The notes: generated by a model not told the origin, from the letters alone. A DNA stretch of 64,000 nt from Flaviramulus basaltis (GCF_900114265.1 NZ_FPKV01000002.1:992001-1056000), one strand, 5' to 3'; counted from the first letter of the stretch, positions 1 to 9,855 are shown. Numbers and translations: made by a program.

Positions 1-233
1 TTAATGTCGCACAAACCAACAAACTCAATAACATCGCCATATTCTTCTTTTAAAAATTGACCATAAAATGAATTTCCTCGGCTTCCAGTCCCAACTAAAG
101 CTACTTTTCTTTTTTTAGTTGAATCATTCAAAATACTAGCAAATGCAGGAGAAACAAACATAGAACCAGCAAGAGCAACTCCAGTGGTTTTCACAAAGCC
201 TCTTCGAGTTATTTCATTGTTTTTTGAGTTCAT
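1..233 (-). CDS. Gfo/Idh/MocA-family oxidoreductase, N-terminal fragment (cut by window edge)
   Basis: The first 77 codons are present and the rest lies left of the window. The start ATG is at 233-231. The N-terminus has a twin-arginine-like segment (TRRGFVKTTG) followed by a hydrophobic stretch ending in an AFA-type cleavage site, so export by Tat is likely. After it comes KKRKVALVGTGSRG, a Rossmann-fold glycine motif typical of Gfo/Idh/MocA oxidoreductases. It lies 21 nt after the PL10-CE8 gene in the same direction and is probably the third gene of that transcript. Substrate cannot be inferred from the fragment; a role in uronate or sugar oxidation or in glycoside cleavage would be inference only. 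Confidence 0.75.
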   Translation of the reverse strand, partial: MNSKNNEITRRGFVKTTGVALAGSMFVSPAFASILNDSTKKRKVALVGTGSRGNSFYGQFLKEEYGDVIEFVGLCDI

Positions 234-254
234 AATAACTTTTTAAATGATTAA

Positions 255-2267
255 CTAATTTGAAATCCATGTTAAAACTGAATCTTCAGATTTTATATTT
301 AATATATTTTCAATGGTATATTTTTTTGCTTCAGAGTTACTTAATTGATGAGACCAACCAACTCTATTTTCTGGCTTAAAACCTTCCCCTTTACAATTAT
401 ATTCGGCATAAAATGTAGTTGATTCAGCTTCTTTATTAGACCAATTATGCCATCCTTCTGGTTTAATATGACTTCCCATATCGCAATCAATAAAAACGGT
501 TTTAGCATATTTTCTCCACGGTCTACCTAAATAAACTTCTGAAACATCATCATTTGCTGTGAGTTTGCAATTTTTAAAAACATATCCGAATTCTTGATTT
601 TCGGGAGTTGAAGCCGCTGTTATATAAGAATTGGTTTTACTATGAACAATACAATTCTCGAACATTACTGTTGCTTCACCAAAAATAAAATCTGTACTAC
701 CTTCTATATAACAATTTTTAAAGTATTGCTTAAATCCTTCGCCTGCTGTATAAAGTGTATCTTGAAAACCTTTAATGTTACAGTTTTGAAAATTACTTCT
801 ATTAGCATTTACAGATAAGGCTACTGCTTGCCCTACATTTCCGGAAATGTTCTCAATAGTTAAATTCCTAGCAGTAAAATCATTCCCTTCAATTAAAACT
901 GTAGAAGTGTGAAATGTGCTGTTTCTACCTAAATTGATTTTACTAAAATAATCATCAAAAGTAATGATGGTGTTTTCTTTACTTTCTCCAATTAATGAAA
1001 CTTTTGTGTTCCATGAAAACACATGAACTTTCTCTTTGTAAATTCCATTTTTAACATTAATTACAACTTTTTGATAAGGAAATGCTTTTGAAGCTAAAAT
1101 TGCCTCTTGAATGCTTGTGTAATCTCCACTACCATCTTTTGCAACAACTACATTATAATTGTCTTTAGTTTTTTTTTTAGCCTGTTTAATATATTTATTC
1201 TCCCATTCTGGGTATTTATCTAATAGTTCTTGAGGATCTCTGGAATACCAAGCATAACCATTTCTACGTTCTTCACCAATTTCTGCTAATGTTGCTTTTT
1301 TAATACCATCTCTATCACAAAAAAATGGGGTGTTATTATCTAGCTCCATAAAACGCGCCCATATTGGTGGTGCATTTTCATCTTGAACTACTTTTTTGCT
1401 AGTTATTTTTCTATTTCCAAAAGTGCGTTTAACATCAATTCCTTTTATTTTTACATTATCAAACCATTTAACAGCATGAATAATTGCATTTCTAACAGCT
1501 TCAGATGGGTTGTCAATAGACATTAATAACAACACTATTTGAGCCGACTCTTTACCACTTAAAGATGGCAACTCATAAGCTCTTGCTTTAGCTGGCTCTA
1601 ATGTTTTTTCGTCATGTTGAGCACACCAACTTGTTAAAACTCCATTTTGTATATACTGTGTTTTTATAATACAATCTATTCCTTTGTTAAAAGCTACTTT
1701 AATTCTATTAATGGTTTCATACGATGGCTTTATGGAATAAAAACCTGTGTCATTTTTAATTTCTTCAAGAAGCTTGAGAATATTAACCATGGAATCATCA
1801 TTATAAGTAATGTGTGTGTAATACCCTTTTTTTAATGGATAAAACTGAGGCCAGCCTCCATTTTCATATTGAGCTTCAAGAATGTAATCTAAACCTAAAA
1901 GAAAAGCTTCTTTATATCTTTCATCAGGCACTTGACGGTACATTCTTGAAAGAAAAAGCATTTCTTGAATAGTTGCCCCATTATCTGTGGTTACTTCGTG
2001 TGTATCACTTTTAATGAGTTTCAAAGAAGTCTTTTCATTATCAGACAACTTTTTTTGCATGGGAATATTTTTAGGCCATCCTCCAACATTTCTTTGATAT
2101 AGTAAAACATTTTCTGCAATATCTTTAGCTTCTTGTGATGCAAACCAGACACCTTCATTTTTATGAGTTATTGCTCGCCAAGATTTATCAAGTTTTTGCG
2201 CTTGAATATTAGAAATAGAAAAACAAACAATTGCAATTGTAATTTTGAAACACTTTGAAATATTCAT
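255..2267 (-). CDS. Two-domain pectate lyase (PL10) - pectin methylesterase (CE8)
   Basis: 670 residues with a Sec signal peptide (cleavage near residue 23). Residues about 24-360 match PL10 pectate lyases (WRAITHKNEGVWF, then NVGGWPKN and GGWPQFYPL), which cleave de-esterified homogalacturonan by beta-elimination. Residues about 372-665 are a CE8 methylesterase: GQAVALSV, QDTLYTAG, DFIFGEA with the catalytic Asp, and LGRPWRKY with the Arg/Trp pair. One protein would therefore demethylate and then cleave pectin, in the periplasm or at the surface. It sits 24 nt downstream of the cupin gene and shares its operator-bearing promoter. No T9SS tail is visible. Confidence 0.9.
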   Translation of the reverse strand: MNISKCFKITIAIVCFSISNIQAQKLDKSWRAITHKNEGVWFASQEAKDIAENVLLYQRNVGGWPKNIPMQKKLSDNEKTSLKLIKSDTHEVTTDNGATIQEMLFLSRMYRQVPDERYKEAFLLGLDYILEAQYENGGWPQFYPLKKGYYTHITYNDDSMVNILKLLEEIKNDTGFYSIKPSYETINRIKVAFNKGIDCIIKTQYIQNGVLTSWCAQHDEKTLEPAKARAYELPSLSGKESAQIVLLLMSIDNPSEAVRNAIIHAVKWFDNVKIKGIDVKRTFGNRKITSKKVVQDENAPPIWARFMELDNNTPFFCDRDGIKKATLAEIGEERRNGYAWYSRDPQELLDKYPEWENKYIKQAKKKTKDNYNVVVAKDGSGDYTSIQEAILASKAFPYQKVVINVKNGIYKEKVHVFSWNTKVSLIGESKENTIITFDDYFSKINLGRNSTFHTSTVLIEGNDFTARNLTIENISGNVGQAVALSVNANRSNFQNCNIKGFQDTLYTAGEGFKQYFKNCYIEGSTDFIFGEATVMFENCIVHSKTNSYITAASTPENQEFGYVFKNCKLTANDDVSEVYLGRPWRKYAKTVFIDCDMGSHIKPEGWHNWSNKEAESTTFYAEYNCKGEGFKPENRVGWSHQLSNSEAKKYTIENILNIKSEDSVLTWISN

Positions 2268-2291
2268 TTAAATAATTTTTTATAACAGTTA

Positions 2292-2756
2292 CTACTTTTC
2301 ATATTTCTTAATAACCAAATATTTTAACTCAGTATCACCAACATTACTTATACCATGCATGACATTAGATGGACAATAAAAACTAGTATAAGCACCTGCG
2401 ATTTGGGTTTTACCATCAAGATAAAACTGGGCTGTTCCTTCAAGAACAAAAAAGAATTCATCTTCAATATGTTTATGAGGTGCATGTGTAGATTTATGTG
2501 GTGCAACCACACTCATTTTTAAAGTTCTTCCATCTAAAAAGTCCTTATTAGCAAACCAATATTGGTAACCAACCTTTGTTCTTATAGTATCCTTAAAATT
2601 AAACTGATTTACACAATTTTCGATATTGAAATTTTTACTTGAATCACTTAGGTTTTCTATTTTATTTTGGGAATTACTTACCATTGAAATAAGCAAAAAG
2701 CAAATACAAACTCCTATATTCTTTCTTTTATCTTTGAAACGAAACATATTTATCAT
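2292..2756 (-). CDS. Exported single-domain cupin protein
   Basis: 154 residues. An N-terminal hydrophobic segment (about 12-30) suggests a signal peptide. The rest is one cupin barrel with the metal-binding pattern HxHxxxxEFFFVLEG (about residues 95-109) and a second motif PSNVMHG supplying the last His. It lacks the DxFxxxR active-site signature seen in the cytoplasmic KdgF at 33344-33685, so it is probably not a second KdgF. First gene of the leftward arm, with a LacI-type operator 40 nt upstream. Binding or isomerisation of an extracytoplasmic uronate product is an inference from context only. Confidence 0.75.
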   Translation of the reverse strand: MINMFRFKDKRKNIGVCICFLLISMVSNSQNKIENLSDSSKNFNIENCVNQFNFKDTIRTKVGYQYWFANKDFLDGRTLKMSVVAPHKSTHAPHKHIEDEFFFVLEGTAQFYLDGKTQIAGAYTSFYCPSNVMHGISNVGDTELKYLVIKKYEK

Positions 2757-2796
2757 TCTAATAAAATTAAAGGTTTTTATTTAAATATATAATAAG

Positions 2797-2808
2797 GTAA
2801 TCGATTAC
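2797..2808. promoter_or_regulatory. LacI-type operator, copy 1 (GTAATCGATTAC)
   Basis: Perfect 12-bp palindrome upstream of the cupin gene, overlapping the end of its -7 box by one base. One of seven related sites in the first 38 kb. The CG-centred palindrome is typical of LacI-family operators, and a LacI-family gene lies at 24666-25715. Confidence 0.75.
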
Positions 2809-2841
2809 AAATATATAAATTTTTAAAAGCAGAATTACAAA
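2808..2841 (-). promoter_or_regulatory. Promoter of the cupin / PL10-CE8 transcript
   Basis: On the minus strand TTTG (2841-2838) is followed after 22 nt by TATATTTG (2815-2808), an exact TAnnTTTG -7 box of Bacteroidota promoters. The operator palindrome starts on the last base of the -7 box. Confidence 0.6.
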
Positions 2842-3011
2842 TCAATCAAATAATAGTCCTATTTCTAAAAAAACAATTTAGACAAATGAAAGAATAAAAA
2901 AAATTGCAAGTCTCAACAAAACAAGGAGTTTAAAGGAATTCTTACAATGTGATAGCAAAAAAAATCTTCAAAATCACTAACAAAAACAAACATCAGTAAT
3001 CATTGAAAAAA

Positions 3012-3042
3012 TTTGGTAATTAAATAAAATATTATATATTTG
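3012..3042 (+). promoter_or_regulatory. Promoter of the susC operon
   Basis: TTTG (3012-3015), a 19-nt spacer, then TATATTTG (3035-3042): an exact match in sequence and spacing to the Bacteroidota promoter consensus. Transcription would start inside the operator that follows, leaving a leader of about 65-70 nt before susC. Confidence 0.7.
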
Positions 3043-3056
3043 TGTAATCGATTACA
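3043..3056. promoter_or_regulatory. LacI-type operator, copy 2 (TGTAATCGATTACA)
   Basis: Perfect 14-bp palindrome directly after the susC -7 box, covering the expected transcription start. Bound repressor would block initiation of the whole susCD-enzyme operon. It is about 250 bp from copy 1 in the same divergent intergenic region (2757-3116), so looping between the two is possible. Confidence 0.8.
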
Positions 3057-3116
3057 TTTTGTTACCACAAAAATATTAATCTGATATTAAATTTATAACT
3101 AAACTAAACTAATTCT

Positions 3117-6100
3117 ATGACAAACAATTTACTTAATTATTTGCTTCATGTATTTAAAGAAAAAGACAGAAAAACATCTTATTCTAGAAGCAAAAAAACC
3201 TATATGGTTTTATTTTTGAGCACTTTTTTCTTATTCAGTATTAATAGTCTATTTGCTCAAAACAAAACTATTAGCGGAACAGTTACTGATGCGGATTTAG
3301 GAGGTCCGTTACCAGGTGTTACTATTATAGTTAAAAGCACATCAAAAGGTACTTCTACCGATTTTGATGGAAACTATACACTAAACGATGTTGCTTCAAA
3401 TGCTACATTAGTATTCTCTTATATTGGCTACAAAACTCAAGAAATTAATATAGCAGGAAGAGAAACTGTAAATATAGCTCTTAGTCCAGATTTAGAATCA
3501 CTAGATGAAGTAGTCGTTATAGGATATGGTACCGCTCGTAAATCGGACTTAACAGGTTCTGTTGTTGCTATTGGTGGTGAAGAATTACAAAAACAATCTA
3601 TATCGAGTGTTGCTGAAGCTTTAACAGGACGTTTAGCTGGTGTAACCGTTACTTCTTCTGAAGGTTCTCCAGATGCAGAAATAAATATTAGAGTTAGAGG
3701 TGGAGGATCTATAACTCAAGATAGTTCTCCTTTAATAATAGTTGATGGATTTCCTGTAAATAGTATGAGTGATATTTCACCTTCAGATATTGCTAATATT
3801 TCTATTTTAAAGGATGCTTCATCTACTGCAATTTTTGGTTCTAGAGGAGCAAATGGTGTAGTAATAATAACCACTAAAAGTGGTGTTGACGGAAAAATAT
3901 CAGCTAATTTTAATATGTTTTATGGGGTTACTAAAATCGCAAATACTATTGATGTGTTGCAACCTCAAGACTTTGCAAAATGGCAATATGAATATGCCTT
4001 ATTAGATAATCCAGATGACCTAGATTCTTACGAAAAATATTTTGGCCAATGGCAAGATTATGATCAGTACATCGGAATGAAAGGTAATGATTGGCAAAAA
4101 CAAATTTACGGCAATATGGGTGAAGTTGAAAGTCGTGATTTAGCAGTTAGAGGTGGTACAGAAAAATTCAACTTCAACTTTAACTACGCCCTTTACGATG
4201 TAAAAACAATAATGTTAGGTTCGAATTATGAGAGAAATAACATCTCATTAGCATTAAAAAGTAAAGCGAGTGAAAAAGTAGATTTATCTTTTACATTTCG
4301 TTACTCTGATACCGAAATTAATGGTGGTGGTGCTAATGAGCAAAATGAAGTTTCATCGGCAGATGCGCGTCTTAAACACAGTGTAGGATACTCACCAATT
4401 CCACTACCTGGATTAACAACTACTAATACAGACGAGGCTATTGCTAGTTATTTAGTAAATCCATTTGTTGCAGTAGATGATAATCAACGTAAAAAACTTA
4501 GAAAAAACTTTAACATGCTTGCTAGTTTTTCTTGGAAAATAATAGAAGATCTTCAATTTAGAACAGAATTAGGACTAGATAACAGAAATGACTTAGATTA
4601 TCGCTTCTATGGTCGTTCAACCTATTATTCAAATAATAGACCTTCTGCTGAAAACCAAGGTTTACCTTCTTTAGTTTTTAGTGATGAAAAAAGAGAAAGA
4701 TTTAGAAATGCTAATACCCTAAATTATGATTTCAATAAAATATTAAATAATGATAATCATGACTTAAAACTTCTTTTAGGGGAAGAAATGATAATTAGTC
4801 ATACTAATGAGACAACTACCGAAATTCAAGGATTTCCTAGTTTTTTTGATTTTGATACTTCTAGAAACTTAACAACTCAAGGGACTCCTCAATCTGTTGA
4901 CAATTTTTATAGTCCAGATGATAAATTACTATCCTTTTTTGGTCGTATAAACTATGCCTTTAAAAATCGTTATCTTTTAACTGCGACATATCGTGCAGAT
5001 GGATCTAGTAAGTTTTTTGGCGATAATCAATGGGGATATTTTCCATCAGCTGCAGTTGCATGGAAAATTAAAGAAGAAGACTTCTTAAAAAATGTTTCTT
5101 GGCTAAACACCCTTAAACTTAGGTTAAGTTATGGAGAAGCAGGAAATAATAATATTCCTTCTGGACAAACAGTTCAAAATTTTCAGTCTAGTAATACAAC
5201 ATACATAAATAATGTTAGCAGCTATTGGGCAGCGTCAAACATCTTAGCAAATTCAGATTTAAAATGGGAAACTACAGTAACACAAAACATTGGTTTAGAT
5301 TTTGATTTATTTAGAGGCGCAATAAGTGGTTCATTAGAAACATATAAAAATGTTACAAAAGATCTCTTAATTAATTTTCCAACACCAGGAACAGGATATG
5401 CTACGCAGTATAGAAATATGGGAGAAAATCAAAATACTGGTTTTGAGGCATCTTTAAATATAGCAGCAATAAACAAAGAAGATTTTAGTTTAAATTTCGC
5501 TTTCAATATTGGTTTTAATAAAAACCGTGTAAATTCTCTTGGTCTTTTAGACGATTTTAGTACAAATACAAACTGGGCTTCTACACAAATAGGTAATGAT
5601 TATGTTGTGAATGTTGGTCAGCCAATAGGTATAATGTATGGTTTCCAAAGTGATGGACGTTACGAAGTTTCAGATTTTGACTATGATGCTAGTACACAGG
5701 CTTATACTTTAAAACCAGACGTTGTAGACAATTCTGCTGTAGTTGGTAATGTCATGCCTGGTAGTATGAAATTAAAAGACATTAGTGGTCCAGATGGCGT
5801 GCCTGATGGAATTGTTGATGTTAATGACAATACTGTTATTGGAGATGCAAATCCAAAACATACAGGTGGTTTCGTTATTAATGCAAATGCTTATGGTTTT
5901 GATCTTTCAGCTGCTTTTAACTGGAGTGTTGGAAATGACATATATAATGCCAATAAAATTGAGTTTACAACATCTAATCAAAATGGTCAATATAGAAATT
6001 TAAGTACTATAATGGCAGATGGTAATAGATGGACTAATCTTGATCCAGCTTCTGGTCAATTAGTTACAGACCCAACACAATTAGCATCACTTAATGCTAA

Positions 6101-6407
6101 CACTACAATGTGGTCACCATATATGTCTCGCTTTGTTTTTAGTGATTGGGCAGTTGAAGATGGTTCTTTTTTAAGATTAAATACACTTACATTAGGGTAT
6201 ACCGTACCAGAATCAATAGTTTCACAAATAGGTGTTTCTAAACTAAGGTTTTATGCAACAGCTAATAATGTTTTCATTATTACTAACTATTCAGGGATAG
6301 ATCCTGAAGTTTCTACAAGAAGAAGAACACCTCTAACTCCTGGGGTTGATTATTCACCATTTCCAAGAAGTAGACAGTTGGTTTTTGGTTTAAACCTTAA
6401 TTTTTAA
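3117..6407 (+). CDS. susC: SusC/RagA-family TonB-dependent outer-membrane transporter
   Basis: 1096 residues. A long basic N-terminus precedes a hydrophobic signal segment ending at LFAQ (about residue 48); a shorter start at Met30 is possible. Then comes the carboxypeptidase-regulatory-like domain (ISGTVTDADLGGPLPGVTI, about 53-125), the TonB-box region (DEVVVIGYGT, about 130), the plug (LAGVTVTSSEGSPDAEINIRV and GANGVVIITTKSG) and a beta-barrel ending in an aromatic C-terminus (LVFGLNLNF). It imports oligogalacturonides across the outer membrane with the SusD encoded 18 nt downstream. Substrate is inferred from the surrounding pectinases. Transcribed from the operator-controlled promoter at 3012-3056. 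Confidence 0.95.
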   Translation: MTNNLLNYLLHVFKEKDRKTSYSRSKKTYMVLFLSTFFLFSINSLFAQNKTISGTVTDADLGGPLPGVTIIVKSTSKGTSTDFDGNYTLNDVASNATLVFSYIGYKTQEINIAGRETVNIALSPDLESLDEVVVIGYGTARKSDLTGSVVAIGGEELQKQSISSVAEALTGRLAGVTVTSSEGSPDAEINIRVRGGGSITQDSSPLIIVDGFPVNSMSDISPSDIANISILKDASSTAIFGSRGANGVVIITTKSGVDGKISANFNMFYGVTKIANTIDVLQPQDFAKWQYEYALLDNPDDLDSYEKYFGQWQDYDQYIGMKGNDWQKQIYGNMGEVESRDLAVRGGTEKFNFNFNYALYDVKTIMLGSNYERNNISLALKSKASEKVDLSFTFRYSDTEINGGGANEQNEVSSADARLKHSVGYSPIPLPGLTTTNTDEAIASYLVNPFVAVDDNQRKKLRKNFNMLASFSWKIIEDLQFRTELGLDNRNDLDYRFYGRSTYYSNNRPSAENQGLPSLVFSDEKRERFRNANTLNYDFNKILNNDNHDLKLLLGEEMIISHTNETTTEIQGFPSFFDFDTSRNLTTQGTPQSVDNFYSPDDKLLSFFGRINYAFKNRYLLTATYRADGSSKFFGDNQWGYFPSAAVAWKIKEEDFLKNVSWLNTLKLRLSYGEAGNNNIPSGQTVQNFQSSNTTYINNVSSYWAASNILANSDLKWETTVTQNIGLDFDLFRGAISGSLETYKNVTKDLLINFPTPGTGYATQYRNMGENQNTGFEASLNIAAINKEDFSLNFAFNIGFNKNRVNSLGLLDDFSTNTNWASTQIGNDYVVNVGQPIGIMYGFQSDGRYEVSDFDYDASTQAYTLKPDVVDNSAVVGNVMPGSMKLKDISGPDGVPDGIVDVNDNTVIGDANPKHTGGFVINANAYGFDLSAAFNWSVGNDIYNANKIEFTTSNQNGQYRNLSTIMADGNRWTNLDPASGQLVTDPTQLASLNANTTMWSPYMSRFVFSDWAVEDGSFLRLNTLTLGYTVPESIVSQIGVSKLRFYATANNVFIITNYSGIDPEVSTRRRTPLTPGVDYSPFPRSRQLVFGLNLNF

Positions 6408-6425
6408 TTAAATATTTATCAGAAG

Positions 6426-8216
6426 ATGAAACATTTAAAAATAATATTTTATACAATAATAATTGCTGGAATTTTTAATTCTTGTCAAGAATTTAGTGAA
6501 GACTTTTTAGAAGCACCAGCAAAATCAACTTTAGATGAATCCATAATTTTTTCTAATGCAGGATTAGCGAGAGGAGCAGTAGATGGTATTTTAGAACCTA
6601 TGGGACAAACAAACTCCTATAGAGGGCGTTTTATACCTTTTTTCGGATTTAATACCGACACTGAATGGAATTACAGTTCAGATGATGCAGGAAGCTCTCA
6701 AGGTGAACTAATGATATATGATACAAAGTCAAATAATTCTCAAATGAATTCTGAGAATAATGCTTGGGCAATGATGTATTCGGGTATCGAGCGTGCAAAC
6801 ATTTGTATTCGCGGGTTACGTAATTTTGGAAACCCAGAACCAGATACCGAACTAGGTCAACTATTAGGTGAAGCATTAACATTAAGAGCTATTTATTATG
6901 CAGATTTAATGAAAGCTTGGGGAGATGTTCCTGCGCGTTTTGAGCCTATAAGTTCTGAAACTATATACATTGCAAAATCAAGTCGAGAAGTTATATACAA
7001 ACAAATTATTCAAGATTTAGAAGAGGCTTCAACATTAGTAGCATGGCCTAACGAGACTCCAGCAACGACTTCTGTAGAACGTATTAACAAAGCTTTTGTA
7101 AAAGGTTTTAGAGCGCGTTTAGCAATGGTTGCTAGTGGATTTCAACAATACCCAGATGGTGTTCACAGAAGTAATGATCCAGATCTTTCAGTTGAAAAAA
7201 TGTACAAAATAGCTTTAGACGAATGTCGTGCTATAATAACTAATGGTTCTGCTCAATTAAATCCTTCTTTTGAAGATTTTTGGAGAAGTTATAATGAAGA
7301 AAATATAGCCGCAGGTGGAGAATCACTATGGGAAATTCCTTTTGCCGATGGTCGTGGTAGAGTATTATTCTCTTTTGCTGTACGTCACCGAAGTGTAGAC
7401 CAATACACAGGACAAGCCAGAGGTGGAATAGCAGGACCACTTCCTACCGTTTTTTATGATTTTGATGAGAATGATACTCGTAGAGATGTAACTTGTGTTC
7501 CTTACGAATGGGCTACAGCTGTTGATGGCATTTCGCAACAAGAGTTAACAGGATTAGATACTTGGTATTTTGGTAAATACCGTTACGAGTGGATGACACG
7601 TTTTGTAACTTCTAGTAATGATGATGGTGTTAATAAAATATACATGCGTTTTGCAGAAGTCTTACTTATTGCTGCAGAAGCAGCTAACGAATTAGAAGGA
7701 CCCGCAGCTGCTGCACCTTACTTGAAACAAATACGTAATAGAGCCTTTGATGCTGAAGATCAAGCAGCAAAAGTAACTAATTATGTGAATGCTTTAACTA
7801 GTAAAGAAGCTATGTTTAATGCTATTGTAGAAGAACACAAATATGAATTTACAGGTGAAATGGAACGTAAATTAGCACTTATTCGTTGGAATTTACTAGG
7901 TGAAAATTTAAATGAAGCAAAAACAAAAATGCTTGATTTACAAAACCGCACAGGAGAGTATGCGGATGTTCCAACTACATTATACTATAAATATGAAGAT
8001 GATAATGAAACTCTTGATGTTTATGGTTTAAACAGAGGAGAAACTATTGATCCTGGTGCTGAATATTCTGCCTTTACTTGGGATCCTTTATTTGATGATA
8101 TGATAAATTCACTTTACAAAGAAGGTGTAAACCCTGATGACAGACAGTTTTGGCCTATTTGGCAAGTGTTTATTGATGGAAGTAATAATAAATTAGTAAA
8201 CGATTACGGATATTAA
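6426..8216 (+). CDS. susD: SusD/RagB-family surface glycan-binding lipoprotein
   Basis: 596 residues. Lipoprotein signal with lipobox ending at Cys20 (FNSCQEF). The SusD pattern is clear: an early FLEAPAKSTLDES segment, the TPR-like region with ALTLRAIYYADLMKAWGDVP (about 150-170), and a late block KIYMRFAEVLLIAAEAANE (about 400-420) with EHKYEFTGEMERK near 475. It caps the SusC transporter and captures oligosaccharide at the cell surface. Its position directly after susC supports pairing. Confidence 0.95.
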   Translation: MKHLKIIFYTIIIAGIFNSCQEFSEDFLEAPAKSTLDESIIFSNAGLARGAVDGILEPMGQTNSYRGRFIPFFGFNTDTEWNYSSDDAGSSQGELMIYDTKSNNSQMNSENNAWAMMYSGIERANICIRGLRNFGNPEPDTELGQLLGEALTLRAIYYADLMKAWGDVPARFEPISSETIYIAKSSREVIYKQIIQDLEEASTLVAWPNETPATTSVERINKAFVKGFRARLAMVASGFQQYPDGVHRSNDPDLSVEKMYKIALDECRAIITNGSAQLNPSFEDFWRSYNEENIAAGGESLWEIPFADGRGRVLFSFAVRHRSVDQYTGQARGGIAGPLPTVFYDFDENDTRRDVTCVPYEWATAVDGISQQELTGLDTWYFGKYRYEWMTRFVTSSNDDGVNKIYMRFAEVLLIAAEAANELEGPAAAAPYLKQIRNRAFDAEDQAAKVTNYVNALTSKEAMFNAIVEEHKYEFTGEMERKLALIRWNLLGENLNEAKTKMLDLQNRTGEYADVPTTLYYKYEDDNETLDVYGLNRGETIDPGAEYSAFTWDPLFDDMINSLYKEGVNPDDRQFWPIWQVFIDGSNNKLVNDYGY

Positions 8217-8240
8217 GAACTAAGAAAATAATAAAATATT

Positions 8241-9788
8241 ATGAAAACAAAATATATATTAAAAGCTTTTTTCACATTATTCATAACCTTTACTATTGTT
8301 AGTTGTGGTTATGATACTGATGTGATAGAAGAACTATCAATAGATAGAGAATTCGCTCCAGTAGCTTTATCTGCTAGAGTTAGAAACCAAACAACTGTAG
8401 AGTTAAACTGGACTACTGAGGACTATATAGAGTATTATGTAGTTGAGTTTAGTGCAGATGACCCTAATTTTACTAATATTTTTCAGACTGAACAAGTAAC
8501 TGCCAGCCAACTACCAATTCAAATAAGGTTAGAAGGCGAAACTCTATATTCAATAAGAATAAAAGCAATTAGTGCTAGAGGTTTAAATGAATCTAAATGG
8601 GCAATACTTGAAGCGGAAACTTTAACAGAGCAAATAATAATACCATCTGAACCTGGAGATATACAAGCCCTTCAAGCAACTTTAAGATGGGAAGCAGGAC
8701 TTAATGTCACGCATTTTATTCTTCAACCTGGTGATATAAGATACGACATTACCGATCAAGAAAAAGCAGCAGGAATTGCCACTATAACTGATTTAATTTC
8801 AGAAACAAATTATACTGCAACCTTATACAACAATACTAAAATAAGAGGTATTGCTAATTTTACAACTGGTATTGATATTGGTGATAACACATTAGTTTTA
8901 CCAACAGATGATTTATTCCAAATGATTGCTGATGCTGCTCCTGGTGATATTTTATTGTTAGAACAAGGCGATTACACAGCACAAACAGGAACTGTAACAT
9001 TAGATAAATCCATTACAATACAAGGTTTAAGAGTTGATTTTAAACCACTATTAAGTATTAATTTTGAACTTAATGATGGTACAACAGACCTAAGTCTAAT
9101 TGATTTAGATTTAGATGGTGCTACTACAATAACAGATGTAGTAACTTATTCTGGTGTTGGTAATTATAACTCATTATTAATTAGTGGTTGTAATGTACAT
9201 GACTTTGCTCGCTCTTTTATTAGAGGGAACACAACTGATGCTGTTTTGCAAACTTTAACCATAGAAAACTCTATAGTTTCTAACATCCTTACAGATGGTG
9301 GTGATTTTATAGATTTTAGAAATTCTGATGTATTAAATGTAAATATTAATACAAGTACATTTAACAACTGTGCTCCTGGTCGTGACTTTTTAAGACTTGA
9401 TGATGCAGGAACCTCTACTCAAAATGGGTTAACTTGTAATGTATTATTAGATAGCTGTACTATATATGCTTGCTCAGATTCTTCAAGTAAAAGAATATTA
9501 TATGTTAGATTTCAAGAAAACAAAATAACTGTTCAAAATACCTTAATTACCGATACAACATCAGAAGGTTATTCAGATCAAAGTAGAACAGATCCAAATC
9601 CAACATTTATTAATAATAATTACTTTAATGCAGCCGGCTTTTCTAATACAGCACAAACTGTATATGATGGTTCTGGAACATTTACCGAGCTAGACCCAGG
9701 CTATATTGATGCTGCATCAGGCAATTTTACAATTACAAACCAAACATTGTTAGACAATGCCGTTGGTGACCCAAGATGGAGACCTTAA
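8241..9788 (+). CDS. SusE-position lipoprotein with fibronectin-III-like and beta-helix (DUF4957/DUF5123-like) domains
   Basis: 515 residues. Lipobox at Cys22 (IVSCGYD). One or two fibronectin-III-like domains (about 36-205; VELNWTTEDYIEYYVVEF) are followed by a right-handed beta-helix-like half (about 212-512) with repeated short strands such as TLTIENSIVSNI and DVLNVNINTSTFNNC. This arrangement resembles DUF4957/DUF5123 proteins found beside SusD in Bacteroidota pectin loci. No lyase active-site motif was recognised, so a surface pectin-binding role is inferred. It lies 24 nt after susD, and a hairpin terminator follows it, so susC, susD and this gene form the highly expressed head of the operon. 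Confidence 0.7.
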   Translation: MKTKYILKAFFTLFITFTIVSCGYDTDVIEELSIDREFAPVALSARVRNQTTVELNWTTEDYIEYYVVEFSADDPNFTNIFQTEQVTASQLPIQIRLEGETLYSIRIKAISARGLNESKWAILEAETLTEQIIIPSEPGDIQALQATLRWEAGLNVTHFILQPGDIRYDITDQEKAAGIATITDLISETNYTATLYNNTKIRGIANFTTGIDIGDNTLVLPTDDLFQMIADAAPGDILLLEQGDYTAQTGTVTLDKSITIQGLRVDFKPLLSINFELNDGTTDLSLIDLDLDGATTITDVVTYSGVGNYNSLLISGCNVHDFARSFIRGNTTDAVLQTLTIENSIVSNILTDGGDFIDFRNSDVLNVNINTSTFNNCAPGRDFLRLDDAGTSTQNGLTCNVLLDSCTIYACSDSSSKRILYVRFQENKITVQNTLITDTTSEGYSDQSRTDPNPTFINNNYFNAAGFSNTAQTVYDGSGTFTELDPGYIDAASGNFTITNQTLLDNAVGDPRWRP

Positions 9789-9818
9789 TAAGATTAAATT
9801 GATAGTTTGTTAATAATG

Positions 9819-9855
9819 AAAAAGAGGTGTGCATGTTTTTTGTATACCTCTTTTT
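9819..9855 (+). terminator. Hairpin terminator or attenuator after susCD and the binding lipoprotein
   Basis: A 14-bp stem (9819-9832 with 9842-9855, two G-U pairs) around a 9-nt loop ends in a run of T. Downstream enzyme genes have no recognised TAnnTTTG promoter in the short gap, so this probably reduces read-through rather than ending the operon. Confidence 0.65.

Noticed and set aside
8196-8207. GTAAACGATTAC, one mismatch from the pectin operator
   Set aside because: It lies inside the last codons of susD (VNDYGY), breaks the palindrome and has no TAnnTTTG beside it; most likely chance.
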